Origin: Lasioglossum baleicum
Taxonomy: Eukaryota; Arthropoda; Insecta; Hymenoptera; Halictidae
Length of the DNA: 64,000 bases
Assembly: GCF_051020765.1 (NCBI RefSeq)
Contig: NC_134932.1
Coordinates: 2,542,001-2,606,000, forward strand
Direction: 5' to 3'
A program made the position numbers and the translations under genes. Each line of letters begins with the position of its first letter. Positions within the stretch are counted from its first letter, which is position 1. This document shows, piece after piece, positions 1-11,611 of this stretch. The notes beneath the pieces are model-generated. The model made no database searches and was not told the DNA's origin. It saw only the letters and a program-made list of their open reading frames with translations.

Positions 1-860
1 TGACGACACTGCCTGCTGTAGTACTTTATCAAGGAACCAAACAATAAAAAGCATGTTTTCATATTTTCTAGAAATCTGCATTTTTCCGATTTTTGGGGGG
101 TTTTCAAAAAATCTGAAAAAATTCTATAAAATGCGTCTTAGGATCCAAAATATGTAACATTTTTTTTAGAATTTTAGAACGTATTTGAGACCGGAAAATT
201 GCGCTCGACTATGCAACAGGCCTAACGGTTCTGGAGAACCGATTACACTGTCCAACACCAAATTTGTTGTCAATATACTGTTGGGTCCTCCTTATAGAGT
301 TTTTTGCGCTGATTCCGAATCTGTTCTTAATTTTTCTCCTATACGCACAGTTTTTGAAAAACATGGCTTTGAAAAAAAAACATATTTTTCAACTTTAAAC
401 AAATATTGTGGTTATTATAAAAGATATTGAATTGTTCTTTACAGCAAAAGATTCTGTAGACTTTCCCGAATACAGTGATATCCAATATTAATACATTATG
501 ATTGTTTAAACATGTTTAAACAATGATTAAAGACGGAGAGACACTACTTTTGCACCAATTTTTGAGGATATTTTTCAATTTATCTCAAAAAATTAGGGTC
601 CAGCGGAAAATCGAACTATACCACGCGATAGAGCAGACTTTTATCTTGAGAAACCACCCTTTCAAGTTTGTAACGTCGACGTTTTTTTCGAACCAGAAAA
701 CAAAATATCTTCGCCCGACATGAGTCACCAGTGGCGCGGCGAGGCGGCCTTCGTCGCCGATTTTCAATTGTTACTTCCAACAATTGCGTCCGTTGCCGGT
801 TGCGGCCCGCGCTTATTCTTATGTTTTCACTTTTGGCCCACTGCAGTCCGCGGGGGTTGC
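1..860. other. AT-rich flank, no gene recognised
   Basis: No convincing coding region is visible. Positions 60-190 contain runs resembling the dispersed repeat seen near 36.86-37.03 kb and 42.66-42.73 kb (a stretch around 'aaatctgcatttttccgat'), so this part is probably a decayed transposon fragment. Positions 520-860 are more balanced in composition but hold only short overlapping open frames on both strands, which I do not accept as genes. Confidence 0.4.
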
Positions 861-1028
861 TCATCACTTATTTAAATAAATAAATTTATATATTTTTCTA
901 TTTGTGAATTATATTATTCTAATAATTTATTGTGAAAATAATTGTTTAAATAAATAAAAACAAATAACAAATTTGTATAGATTATAAAAATCTATTTATT
1001 TTAACAATAAATTATTGAAATAACAATT
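861..1028. repeat. AT-rich repeat, left part split by the BEL element
   Basis: Motifs such as 'aaacaaattataaaaatt' and 'taacaataaattattgaaa' recur on both sides of the BEL/Pao insertion (here and at 6762-7020). The repeat therefore pre-dates the retrotransposon, which landed inside it and duplicated caatt. Confidence 0.7.
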
Positions 1029-1481
1029 TGTTCCGGAATCGACCATTCCACGGTTCGATTGTCGAGCGTCCGAATACAAACGCGGCTCGATCAAAACAAT
1101 CGATCTCTCGCCTCGATCGATAGCGCCGCGCGTACCCGTTACGATTACGGATCGAACTGTCGTAACGTCCTTTAGCACTCTCGCTAAACACGGTGAACAA
1201 AGCAGACGTAATTTTAGCACGCGACGAGATCCGTTTCCTGAAGTTCAAACGTACAACTTTATAACCGCGCCTATCGCGTTTCGGGTGAATCGTGAACTAA
1301 TTACGGATCGGTATCTATCGCTGTCGCGCTAATCGCAAAATTATAGCAAACAGTGATTGTAATTCCGCGAGCAATAAAGACTCTTTGGTGTGACCAGCAG
1401 CCGGCTTCTTCACCCGCCTCACTGCATATCCTTGTCAGGATAGTCCTAGTTATCCGCCCCTTCATCGCCTACGCGCAAACA
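1029..1481 (+). repeat. 5' LTR of BEL/Pao element
   Basis: 453 bp, TG...CA termini, nearly identical to 6309-6761. AATAAA lies about 110 bp before the 3' end (near 1373), a plausible polyadenylation signal. The sequence immediately after the LTR (1482 onward, ttggtccttcgagccgga) is the probable tRNA primer-binding site; I did not assign the tRNA. Confidence 0.93.
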
Positions 1482-1613
1482 TTGGTCCTTCGAGCCGGAT
1501 TGCAGTAAGTGAAGTGAAAAGGAACAGTCTCGGTCTTTGACGACGGTTGGGCGATCCGTTAAAATTCAAAAAAGTTGAAGGACACAACACACGTCGGTCG
1601 CGAGCGAAGAAAC

Positions 1614-3763
1614 ATGGATAGCCTCACGACGCTGCTTCTTCAACAAAGCGACGCCGCTCGTATTGTCGCGCGTACCCTTGAAAACTTCAAGAAACTCGGC
1701 AAGGCAAAATTAACGGTCGCCACCGTTCAAAATCGGATCACCCGGTTGAACTAGTCTTTCGCGGAATGCCAAAATCTGCATAAGCAAATCACTGCTAAAG
1801 CGACGGAAGCTGAACGTTCCAGTTTGGACTATTTCACGAAGGATTGGTTCCTTTCGGTGCACGATACATTCTTGGAGACATCGGACTATATGGCGGAAAC
1901 TCTTTCCCGGCTGGCACCTGCTGGCTCCTCAAAATCGACGTCTCCCTCAGAAGAATCTATCTCGCAACCTCATGACGTCAACAATCGACTACCAATCCTC
2001 AATCTCCCGCAATTCTCTGGAGTCTTCGAGGAATGGGAAACCTTCAGAGATCGATTCCGTGCCATGGTCATCAATCGCCAAGGTCTGTCCGATGTATCGC
2101 GGTTTCAATATTTATTATCGTGTTTGAAAGGCGAGGCGAGCGACTTAGTCGAAAACATCGCGATAACCGATGCGGGTTATACCGTCGCGTGGGATATCTT
2201 GGTCGCGAATTACGACAACACGCGTCTGTTAGTGTCAACACACCTAGAGACTCTGTATGATTTGCCACACGTGCGGTCTGATTCGTCCGATCAGCTGCGA
2301 AGCCTTCGCGACAAAGCCAACAAGGCGAGGAAGGCCCTCATTAATCTCGAACGTCCTGTGGACCATTGGGATGACGTACTGGTCTTCCTCGTCACGAAAA
2401 AACTAGACGATGAGTCGCGAAAGGCGTGGGAGCTGGAACTCGGCAATCGTACAAACTGTCCGACATTTTGCGAGCTCGATGAGTTTTTACAATCGCGAAT
2501 ACGCGCGTTGCACACGATCAAGCCGTCCACGTCGGGATCGGCATCTCGGAACGCAAACGCGGCCGCAACTAATTGTAAAGCAAGCCGATTTCGAGCGACG
2601 TCATTGCACGGTTCCGCCGCCGCGAACAGCCCGTGTGCCTTATGCAACGCGAACCATCCGCTCGGACAATGCGCGTCGTTCAAAAGCAAATCCGCGGCAC
2701 AGCGTTTCGAATTCGCAAAAAGGACAAATCGGTGCATCAATTGATTAAGTCCGCACCATCCAACGAGTAAATGCACGAGTCGGTATAATTGCTCCACATG
2801 TAAAAAACGGCATCATACGTTGCTACATTTCAACGACCCGACTGCGTCATTAAACAGTACCGCGTCATCGCACGGCGCTGCGTCACCAACCGATCATGAC
2901 GACAGCGTCGTTACGTCACAGCTCGCGTCTTGCTCCGTCCCGCGTATCACTGCCAAACAGCAAGTGTTGCTCGCAACTGCCAGGGTCGAACTGCGATCAC
3001 CGTCAGGACGGACGGAAAAAATTCGTGCTCTGATTGATCAAGGCTCGGTCATTTCTCTAATTTCCGAGAATTTAACACATCGTCTCCGACTCCCGCGCTC
3101 TCGCGTTTCTGTTAGTATAACGGGAATCGGGAACAATGCGGTCGCCTGTCGCTCATCGACAACGTTTACCATCGCGTCGTGCAAAACGGAGTCCGTATAC
3201 TCCATGACAGCGTACGTCTTAAGCTCGTTGTCAAATTATGTACCGCCTCGCGTGATTACCGCTGTAAGTCTCCCTCATATTCGCGATCTGGAATTGGCGG
3301 ACGATAACCCTTTTGACTCGGCTCCGATCGAGCTGATTATCGGTGCAGATCAATACGGGTTACTTCTTTTGGATGGGTTGCGAAAGGGCACGGTGAATGA
3401 GCCTACGGCTCAAAACACCACGTTAGGCTGGATCCTTTCCGGTCCCGTGTCGTCGTCCACGTCCCATTCTCCTACTTCCGTCGCGAGCTTCCATTGCAAC
3501 GTTTCGTCAAATCTTGATGTTGAACTTCGACGATTTTGGGAAGTCGAAGAGTTACCGTTCGTCACGCGGCTCTCGCCCGCAGAACAAAAGTGCGAGGAAC
3601 ACTTTCAACGCACGCACACTCGAGCTCCGAACGGCCAATATATCGTTCGTTTGCCCTTTATTGAAGGACCTCCCATCGATATTGGACCTTCACTCTCCGC
3701 GGCAAAGACCATGTTCCTACGACAGGAACAGCGGTTACAACGAAACGCGCAGCATTCGGAAGA
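1614..3763 (+). pseudogene. BEL gag-protease reading frame with two nonsense codons
   Basis: A single frame starting ATG at 1614 runs to the inverted LTR at 3764 but is broken by TAG at 1752-1754 and TGA at 2742-2744. Between the stops lies a Gag region typical of BEL/Pao (DUF1759-like, residues LPQFSGVFEEWETFRDRF near 2007-2060). The second stop falls within the zinc-knuckle cysteines, at a point where the frame before and after otherwise continues (CxxC and CKKRHH flank it). After 2820 comes a DUF1758-type retropepsin with the active-site motif ALIDQGS near 3030-3050. The frame stops being pol-like exactly at 3764, where LTR sequence in reverse orientation begins. Function in life would be capsid and polyprotein processing. 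As it stands it is a pseudogene, though only lightly decayed. Confidence 0.88.
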
Positions 3764-4152
3764 TGTTTGCGCGTAGGCGATGAAGGGGCGGATAACTAGG
3801 ACTATCCTGACAAGGATATGCAGTGAGGTGGGTGAAGAAGCCGGCTGCTGGTCACACCAAAGAGTCTTTATTGCTCGCGGAATTACAATCACTGTTTGCT
3901 ATAATTTTGCGATTAGCGCGACAGCGATAGATACCGATCCGTAATTAGTTCACGATTCACCCGAAACGCGATAGGCGCGGTTATAAAGTTGTACGTTTGA
4001 ACTTCAGGAAACGGATCTCGTCGCGTGCTAAAATTACGTCTGCTTTGTTCACTGTGTTTAGCGAGAGTGCTAAAGGACGTTACGACAGTTCGATCCGTAA
4101 TCGTAACGGGTACGCGCAGCGCTATCGATCGAGGCGAGAGATCGATTGTTTT
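3764..4152 (-). repeat. Inverted, 3'-complete LTR fragment replacing BEL reverse transcriptase
   Basis: These 389 bases are the reverse complement of the element's own LTR, beginning exactly at the LTR terminus (tgtttgcgcg at 3764) and stopping inside it at 4152 (gattgtttt, then pol sequence). Protease coding lies immediately left and the end of RNase H immediately right, so the whole RT domain is missing. At positions that distinguish the two flanking LTRs, the fragment matches the right LTR at two and the left at one. An exact LTR end on one side suggests self-integration or strand switching during reverse transcription. Confidence 0.88.
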
Positions 4153-6092
4153 TCGTACGAGCTTCATTCGGAGACTCAGTATGCGAAATGCATGGCTGGA
4201 CCGATTCTACCGTTACCCTCGCATGGATTAGCCAACCACCTTCGCGTTGGAAAACGTTTGTCGCGAACAGAGTGGCAAACATCCAGGAGCTCGTGCCAAC
4301 ATGTCAATGGCACCATGTTCAATCGGAAGACAATCCTGCCGATTGCGCCTCCCGCGGTATCAGCGTTCCGCAATTCGTTGACCACTCCTTATGGTGGCAC
4401 GGCCCGAAGTGGCTCAAATTGCCTTCGACTTCGTGGCCCTGCAAGACCTCGTTAGTCAAAGCCACAACTTCGTTGGAGGAACGGGTTCCTATCTCTCTTC
4501 ATACCGTTCCGTCCCCAGAAGTGTGGGATCTAGCCACGCAATTCTCAAGTTGGACCAAGCTTCTTCGCGTAACCGCTTATGTCTTACGCTTTATTGCAAA
4601 ACTGCGTCCAACTAATAACCCTTCCATGTCGTCCGCATCGGCAGTAGAAGGTCATTCGGAGACTAGCCTAACTCCCAGTGCACTGCTTACAACAGAAATT
4701 CGGCGAGCACGAACGTACTGGCTCAAAACTATTCAAAGAACGGTACTCCCAATCGAATTTCAACATTTGCACCAGAAGCTCCCTCTTCCGCGACGAAGTC
4801 CATTGAGTTCCTTAAACCCGTACCTCGATTCGGAAGGACTGATTCGCGTTGGCGGGCGGCTTCGGAATGCGGCAGTATCCGAACAAACCAAACACCCGAT
4901 TATCCTTGCTTCGCATCCTCTCGTGTCGCTGCTTATCAGCCACCTACACCTAAGTTTATTACATGCAGGCCCTCAGTTGATACTAGCTAAAATGCGACAA
5001 GAATTTTGGCTTTTACGCGCTCGTCCTATCGTGCGCCAAGTTCTCTATAAGTGCGTCGTATGCACTCGCCAAAACGCTAAAATTCCGTCCGAATTGATGG
5101 GAGAACTTCCAACGGTACGCGTTACTCGCTCCGAAAGGACGTTCTTACACTGCGGCGTGGATTACGCGGGCCCTATCCTTGTCCGAACTACCCCAGGTCG
5201 CGGACACAAGTCAACCAAAGCGTATGTCGCGTTGTTTATATGTATGACAACTCGCGCGGTACATATCGAATTGGTGGGGTCCTACACCACGGATGCATTT
5301 CTCGCATGCTACAATCGCTCCAGTTCGCGTCGCGGCTTACCGGTCGCTATGTATAGCGACAATGGAACCACGTTCCAGGGCGCCGATAAGGAAGTGACCG
5401 CGGTATTCCGAGCCGCTACGCGCGATCCGAACTTGTTGAATAAACTCGCGAGCGATCAAGTCAAATGGCACTTCATTCTCCCCTCAGCTCCACACTTCGG
5501 CGGGTTGTGGGAAGCCGGAATTAGAAGTATGAAGTATCATTTGAAACGCGTTATCGGGTCTCACACTCTAACATTCGAAGAGCTTACTACCGTCTTATGT
5601 CAAATCGAGGCGTGCATGAATTCCCGTCCGATCGCACCGTGCTCGGAAAATCTGGAGGACTATACCGCTCTGACACCGGGTCGCTTTCTTATCGGTACAG
5701 CGATCACAACCACTCCAGCCGTCACTCTCCTTGATGTACACGATTCGCGTTTGACTCGTTGGCAGCTCCTAAAAAAGTTGTCGGAAAGTATTTGGAAAGC
5801 ATGGTCGAATGACTATCTGCACTCGTTGCAACAACGCGCGAAATGGCGCACCGCGAGTCACCTCGCGAAGGTGGGTCGTGTCGTCCTTCTCCGAAACGCC
5901 CTTGCACCTCCGTGCAAGTGGGAACTCGCGCGGATAGTCAAATGCCACCCCGGATCGGACAATATTACTCGCGTAGTGACCATTCGGACTGCCAACGCCG
6001 AGTACAAACGACCTATCGTTAAGCTATGTTTCCTCCCCGTGGATCTAAACACTAGCGAAATCCATGATGCGACGAACGCGGACGAAACATAG
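4153..6092 (+). pseudogene. BEL pol 3' part: RNase H end, integrase, DUF5641
   Basis: This open frame contains the tail of a BEL RNase H (GWTDSTVTLAWI near 4190-4235). A zinc-binding integrase domain follows (HLHLSLLHAG...CVVCTRQ, about 4935-5085). The integrase core has the catalytic triad in place, counting residues from 4146: D339 (VDYAGP), D405 (YSDNG) and E456 (GLWEAG). The C-terminal DUF5641 domain typical of BEL/Pao follows (SESIWKAWSNDYLHSLQQR, about 5785-5840). Any ATG used near 4146 lies in the inverted LTR, so this is a truncated polyprotein rather than a designed start. No stop codons were seen within it. Integrase could fold, but without RT it cannot support retrotransposition alone. 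Confidence 0.88.
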
Positions 6093-6308
6093 TTCGACAC
6101 GACCAACTGTTCTATCACGGCGGGCGGTCACATTTGTATATAGGTAAATTAAGCATTCTAGATTCTATAAGTTTGTATATATTGCGTTTCATTTCAAAAT
6201 TTCGCGACGATCTTCGATTACCGACTGTCAAGCGGGTGATTCGGCTGATACTCTTTCGTCGTATCTCCCGTCATTGTTATCGGATGCACACATCCGAGGC
6301 GGGCGGTA

Positions 6309-6761
6309 TGTTCCGGAATCGACCATTCCACGGTTCGATTGTGGAGCGTCCGAATACAAACGCGGCTCGATCAAAACAATCGATCTCTCGCCTCGATCGA
6401 TAGCGCCGCGCGTACCCGTTACGATTACGGATCGAACTGTCGTAACGTCCTTTAGCACTCTCGCTAAACACAGTGAACAAAGCAGACGTAATTTTAGCAC
6501 GCGACGAGATCCGTTTCCTGAAGTTCAAACGTACAACTTTATAACCGCGCCTATCGCGTTTCGGGTGAATCGTGAACTAATTACGGATCGGTATCTATCG
6601 CTGTCGCGCTAATCGCAAAATTCTAGCAAACAGTGATTGTAATTCCGCGAGCAATAAAGACTCTTTGGTGTGACCAGCAGCCGGCTTCTTCACCCACCTC
6701 ACTGCATATCCTTGTCAGGATAGTCCTAGTTATCCGCCCCTTCATCGCCTACGCGCAAACA
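6309..6761 (+). repeat. 3' LTR of BEL/Pao element
   Basis: 453 bp, paired with 1029-1481; followed by the second caatt target duplication at 6762-6766. Confidence 0.93.
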
Positions 6762-6766
6762 CAATT

Positions 6767-7020
6767 CAAATAATGAATATATGGAAACAAATTATAAAAA
6801 TTTATTTATTTAAACAATTATTTTAACAATAAATTATTATTGAAATAACAATTCAAATAATTAATATAGAAACAAATTATAAAAATTTATTTATTTAAAC
6901 AATTATTTTAAATTATTAAAATGGTATTTCAAACAATAAATATAGAAACACAAAATAAAAATTTATTTATTTATAAATTGTTTAAATAATAAATATTAGG
7001 TCGAACACAATATAGAATAC
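6767..7020. repeat. AT-rich tandem repeat, right part
   Basis: Two to three imperfect copies of a roughly 75-90 bp unit containing 'aaacaaattataaaaattta' and 'taacaataaattatt'. Continuation of the repeat at 861-1028. Confidence 0.65.
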
Positions 7021-7028
7021 ACAATGAC

Positions 7029-7400
7029 AGAGAACCGAAATCCGGAACCGAAATCCTGAACCGAAATACATAATATCGGTTCTCCAAAATCGTAACCGTA
7101 ACCGATATAAGCCAGAACTGCCAGCCAGTACCGATATTCTCGTAACAGTTATAAGTGTTATAACATATAGTGTTGTATAAAGCTCGAGTCTTCGAAGCTC
7201 CAGAGCTCAGTCTTAAAGACTTCTTCTAAATCTTCTTCTATAGAAACTTAGTCTTTAAGACTGAGCTCTGAAGCTTCGAAGACTCGAGCTTTATACAACA
7301 CTAATAACATAACATCATTTCGGTTCTTAATAACTATTTCAATCAGAACCGAAAAATAACAGTTTAAACAGTTATTTTCATAACCGTTCCAATCCCTGTC
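7029..7400. mobile_element. Probable hAT-like MITE with long central palindrome
   Basis: The segment is built from repeated 'gaaccgaaat' blocks and their reverse complements on each side of a palindrome. It ends near 7400 with 'gttccaatccctg', a sequence often seen at hAT ends. I did not find matching 8-bp target duplications, so the borders are approximate. Confidence 0.4.
7170..7301. repeat. 132-bp near-perfect palindrome
   Basis: The left arm (7170-7221, starting gtgttgtataaagctcgag) and the right arm (7251-7301, its reverse complement with a few changes) enclose a short AT/CT-rich spacer. It would extrude a stable hairpin. Confidence 0.85.
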
Positions 7401-7965
7401 TGTAGCGTAGATTTACCACTATTTTAATACACTATACGATTTGAACTTTTTTTGGAAACTAGAGCAATTAGTTTACTGCAGGATGTGAAAAGAAGTTTTT
7501 TAAAAAATTGCAATTGATCAGAATTGTAGAAAAAATACTAAAAGTTGCGGTTTACAACTTTTTAATGTGGATCTATCTATACTTCAAATTTACAAAATAC
7601 GTTGTATAGATTTGTGTCAATTAAACATATTCTGAAAATTTCAGGGTAACCCTAAAGTTATTCTTCTAAATTTTCGTAGAAAAAATTGGTTTTCAATTTG
7701 GTTTAATTAATAATAACTGTGCCTAAAAATATGAAAAAAAATTGGAGACAGTATTGATGACAGTAAGTACTTCATCACTTCGATATAAAATCTGTTTCTT
7801 CGAAATCTTCCGGCTTTTTTATTTTTTACAACTAGAGTTTGCAACAAAAGCTCGGGAAAAATTAAAATACTTCTATGAATATAATTTATATTATTAGAGA
7901 TTTGTATATTAGTTACATATTTTATATAAAACAATATAAATTGTATGTCCTAATCCTGGCCAATG
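7401..7965. other. AT-rich, no feature
   Basis: No coding potential or clear repeat recognised. Short open frames here are low-complexity. Confidence 0.5.
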
Positions 7966-8128
7966 ATGATGTACGATCTGATCCAGTCTAAAGATTATGT
8001 AGGATCTGATCCAGGCTAAAGATGATGTAGGATCTGTTCTAGGCTAAAGATGATGTAGGATCTGATCCAGGCTAAAGATGATGTAGGATCTTGTCCATGC
8101 TAAAGATGATGTAGGATCTTGTCCATGC
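7966..8128. repeat. Tandem repeat, unit about 33 bp
   Basis: Five copies of a unit with the core 'gctaaagatgatgtaggatct' differing at a few positions (gatccag, gttctag, gtccatg spacers). A related three-copy array occurs at 27181-27262. Confidence 0.85.
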
Positions 8129-8267
8129 CACCGACGAGATACTATTAAAGACTGCCAGCCTTATGGGAGTTGGCGAGCCTAGAATTTTCCGGTGTTCTCT
8201 TACCCCCTCTAGGATATATTCTGACTGGAGTGAGAAACAGGAGGCCACCGACGGCATTTCGTCGGTG
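8129..8267. mobile_element. MITE, CACCGACGA terminal repeats
   Basis: Starts caccgacgagatacta and ends gcatttcgtcggtg, giving short terminal inverted repeats (caccgacga/tcgtcggtg). The same 140-bp sequence recurs at 26632-26770, and its end fragment at 26456-26487, 26969-27000 and 27042-27073. No convincing target duplication was identified. Confidence 0.7.
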
Positions 8268-8560
8268 CAGAAGACACTGTATGTATCGTGTTAGCAACGC
8301 GCCCGCGCGCTACACTCACCAGCGTACCTTTACTATATCCGTGTGCGCTGCTTGTGCGCTTGTGCCAGCCACAATCTATTTTTAGAACTTCCCATGTTGC
8401 CATGCTTTACGGCTTACGGAAACGAAACTGAAATTCGACTGTCGAGCCGTCGAGCGTATGAATCTCAATCTGGAGCTAGCCTTCGAGTCCCCGTGCAGCG
8501 AGGATTTTTTTTTATTTTTATTTTTCATTACTTTTTTAATTACATTTTTTAACCTTCCAA
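8268..8560 (+). repeat. Dispersed repeat copy (family also at 29.0-29.4 kb and 43.4-43.8 kb)
   Basis: Contains the shared blocks 'gcgcccgcgcgctacactca', 'gcagcg' plus T-rich tail and 'attacattttttaaccttcc'. These are also found at 29040-29415 (plus) and 43385-43790 (minus). It is non-coding, with a T-rich segment near the end, and is likely the outer part of a larger transposon family. Confidence 0.7.
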
Positions 8561-9532
8561 AAAATTAAAAATGTTAAAACTATGTTCAAAATATGTATTC
8601 ATTTTAAATAGAAACGTTCTGTTACTGTCATAATTGCATTAATAAAAATTGGTATATGATCGAGAACAGGTTGATGGTATTTATTTGGACTGATTGGAGA
8701 ATACGAAAATGCAGGAAGTATTTTTTAGTTTATGAAACAATTTGTAGATTTATTTGTTGTCAAACAAATAATAAAATAAATTGTATAATATATATAAATT
8801 GATTTTATACTAGCATACACAAGTTTATTTGATCTTCTGTCTTCCTATAATAAAAAAACACAGTCATAACTATAATTATAATAGAATTTCATAAAATATT
8901 GAGGTTATTGCAAACTCATCTTTTTTCGCGATGATGCTCTAATTTTATTGCTTCTCTCGAATGTCCATTTCCTTCCGAGACAGTGCGTTTCTAAGTGTAA
9001 ATAAAAAATGTTGATATAAAATGTATCATAATTAAACTACAATTATTCTAATAACGTAGAATGTAGTACATATTAAGTTTTAATTACCAGGATTTTCTTC
9101 TTCGACGTTAAGCACCCTTTACTGCTTCTCGTAATTTACGTATATAGACATTAGGGTGGACCTTATTTTTCGACCATGAAATTTTTTTGTCCCGTAAACC
9201 AGAATTGTAACAAATGTTGAGAAAATGATCTGGAAAAATTTTGGGGCCGATTGGATGATGGGAAAATGAGGCGCAGCAAATTTGAAAATTTTGAATTTTT
9301 TAAATCTTTACATAAATAGACGTTATGATATATCGTTGAATTTGTCTTTTTTCTCTTTAAGAATCCGTATGTAGCATAAACAGTTGTTGATAGAAAAAAC
9401 ATCCGTGACTTTGAAAACTTGAAATAATTACTTTGAAAAAAAATTTGTTCTCTGATACTATATCCACCTCCTTATATACTACAACTTTTGTTTGAAGAGT
9501 TTTTTTATATATACATAACTGACAGAGATATT
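8561..9532. other. AT-rich, no gene recognised
   Basis: No convincing coding or RNA feature. An open frame on the minus strand at 9163-9402 is short and of low complexity. Confidence 0.5.
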
Positions 9533-9630
9533 AAGGGGCGTAATTTGCATTATTCGGAAGCATACAACTGCGCATATAGCTATTTTCATAGCTACATGCT
9601 GCCGAATAATGAAAATTACGCCTCGTAATC
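9533..9630. repeat. Imperfect inverted repeat (hairpin)
   Basis: Left arm 'ggggcgtaatttgcattatt' and right arm 'aataatgaaaattacgcctc' flank a 40-base centre. The sequence just downstream (9640-9705) resembles 45300-45420 on the other strand, suggesting a dispersed element. Confidence 0.6.
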
Positions 9631-10130
9631 GAAAAAATAGGACTTTTGAGGCAGATAGCGCCCTAGATCGATGTTTTATCTAGCGTTTTTGACTAGTGAA
9701 AAACCCCGTGTTTGTATTATCGAGAAATGAGTAAATGAATATCTTGCAATCCTGGAAGTCTCTCTACTACCTTAACTAAATTCATTAATACGCTCCAATC
9801 TACAAAAGAAAAACAGTTAAAATATCGGAAAAAGAAGTTATTATGAATAATAAGTAGACTGACTGAAACATAGACTGAAGGTGGTCAATGATACCGCTGA
9901 ACGGGGCGTTAAACTAATGGAGGATCATATTAAAATTTTATATAGAAACAAAGTGGAGAAATAATATATACTATACAAACTGTGATGGAATATCGACAGC
10001 AGTATCCTGACGCCACAAAACAGATTTGTCAAAGGATTTTTAAATATTTTTTAATATAGAGAGAGAAACACCTGATCAATCCCTACATGCGATTAATTGC
10101 ATTTTTAAGAGGCATTGAAGACAGCTTATT
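9631..10130. other. AT-rich, no gene recognised
   Basis: Nothing supportable beyond the dispersed-repeat similarity noted at 9640-9705. Confidence 0.4.
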
Positions 10131-10264
10131 AACTGAGAGTTATTAAAGTTTTCATTTTCCTCAGAGTCAGTAAGTTCTTTATTTTTCTCGGAGTCATTAA
10201 GTTTTCCATTTTTCTTGGAGTTATTCAATTTTTCATTTTCCTCAGTGTCGTCAAGTTTTTTCAT
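10131..10264. repeat. Minisatellite, unit about 30 bp
   Basis: Four degenerate copies of 'gttttccatttttcttggag'-like units. The minus-strand open frame through it reads as repeated Asn/Glu/Ser-rich segments and is best explained by the repeat, not by a gene. Confidence 0.65.
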
Positions 10265-10500
10265 ATAGTCCAGTCGGCAGGTCGAAAAAAGGCGTCTACC
10301 TGGAAAGTATTCCGAACTTAATGAAATTTTGACACGTCATTTAGGGGTACTCTGGGGTGTCGAATCTCAGTTTTCGACCTCGAGGACCCTGTGCTAACTT
10401 GGGGAGGGGGAAAAAACCACTACTTTTATTACCTTGTTTTGGTTTTTCGCCTATCGGGCTCGAGTCGGGTACGCGATACATCAGACACATCGGGAAGCTT

Positions 10501-10712
10501 ATGACTAGACTGCGGATTTTATGCATGTATGACAAAAATGTACACGTTCAATTTAAAGCAGTGGACATGTTAAAAATATTTAAGGACATCAACGTATTAG
10601 TTTCAGCTTAATAGGATAATTAAAAGAAGAATACAATTTATATTTGGCTCATGTGCCGTGCAATCAATGCAAACATTTTTTATTTTGCATAAAGATCCGC
10701 AGTGTACTCATG
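10501..10712. mobile_element. MITE with GACTAGACTGCGGAT ends
   Basis: The left end 'gactagactgcggattttatg' and the right end 'cataaagatccgcagtgtac' are imperfect terminal inverted repeats. A better-preserved relative is nested at 40601-40801. Confidence 0.65.
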
Positions 10713-11146
10713 ACTCACCTTTGTCGGGCGGCTTCTAAAACAATAGAACAAGATCGCGCGAACGAGTTATCGCGATACCCGAGAATCAACTGTGCGTTCT
10801 TATGAAATAGATAATAATAATAATGGTACGTATTTCTTTCATAACTTGTCCATAATGTGATTTTTATATAAGTACATTAGGTATATTCGGCAGACATGTG
10901 CATGATCGTTATTTGTATTAAAATTTGAAATAATGCACGTTTCACGTGAAAAAATTATAAGAAAATATTTACAACGTGGTATGTAATAAGTTATGATAAC
11001 TTTTCAGTGGGTGATGTTTTTATTAACTGTTAAGTAACCTACTTAACTATCATTAATCTTACACAAATTCTTAAAAGATAATATATAGTATACAATATAA
11101 AATAAAATAGAAATTAACTTAAAATAAAATCATATAAAATAAAAAA
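10713..11146. repeat. Left arm of an inverted repeat around a Helitron
   Basis: 10740-11010 matches 14280-14480 in reverse complement, for example 'ctgcgttcttatga', 'acattaggtatattcg' and 'taatgcacgtttca'. The pair predates the Helitron inserted between the arms. The right side ends near 14590 with gcccgcacatcccta, resembling a hAT end. Confidence 0.7.
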
Positions 11147-11611
11147 CTAGAGGGTTATTGTTGCTCGCTCGCTTCGTTCGCTCGCGAGTAGGGTTGTTTT
11201 TGCTCGCTCGCTTTGCTCGCTCGCGGATAGGACTGCTCTTGCGAAAGGGTTAGTGGTACGCATGGCTAGTAGTACCTATAGCTATTAATGTTTTTTTTTA
11301 TTTGGTGTGTGACTCTCCACGAGCCACACAAAGAACTTCCCGATTCGTTAGTTGCAGTATATTATTATCATTATTAAGTGTACGTTTTAAGAAGATTATA
11401 CGTTTTCAGGGAAATTCAATAGTTTTCTACTTATCAAAATGTTTGCTATATGGCGTCACATTAAACCAACATCGTATGCTCGTTGCTCGCTTGGTTCCTT
11501 GTTATAGCATACTAATGTTGCAAAATAAATTGTCTTAATTAGTTTTTCGCAAACGATACAACTCCTCATTATCCGGGTTTGCAGTAGTGATCTTGGTTTT
11601 CTTCGATACTG

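Larger units (their letters stand above)
1029..6761 (+). mobile_element. BEL/Pao LTR retrotransposon, internally rearranged
   Basis: Two 453-bp direct LTRs (1029-1481 and 6309-6761) begin TGTT and end AACA. They are flanked by a perfect 5-bp target duplication, caatt, at 1024-1028 and 6762-6766; 5 bp is usual for BEL/Pao. By eye the LTRs differ at about four positions, so insertion is fairly recent. The interior encodes gag, an aspartic protease and an integrase of BEL type on the plus strand. It has two in-frame nonsense codons, and an inverted LTR fragment (3764-4152) sits where reverse transcriptase should be. The copy cannot encode RT and is non-autonomous. A purine-rich run just before 6309 (gaggcgggcggta) is the likely polypurine tract. 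Confidence 0.95.

Noticed and set aside
7966..8128. Possible CRISPR-like array
   Set aside because: Plain tandem repeat with no unique spacers, in a eukaryotic transposon-rich context.
11302..11538. 78-codon frame also found at 30531-30767
   Set aside because: It is antisense to the Helitron coding strand and is conserved only because the element is duplicated.
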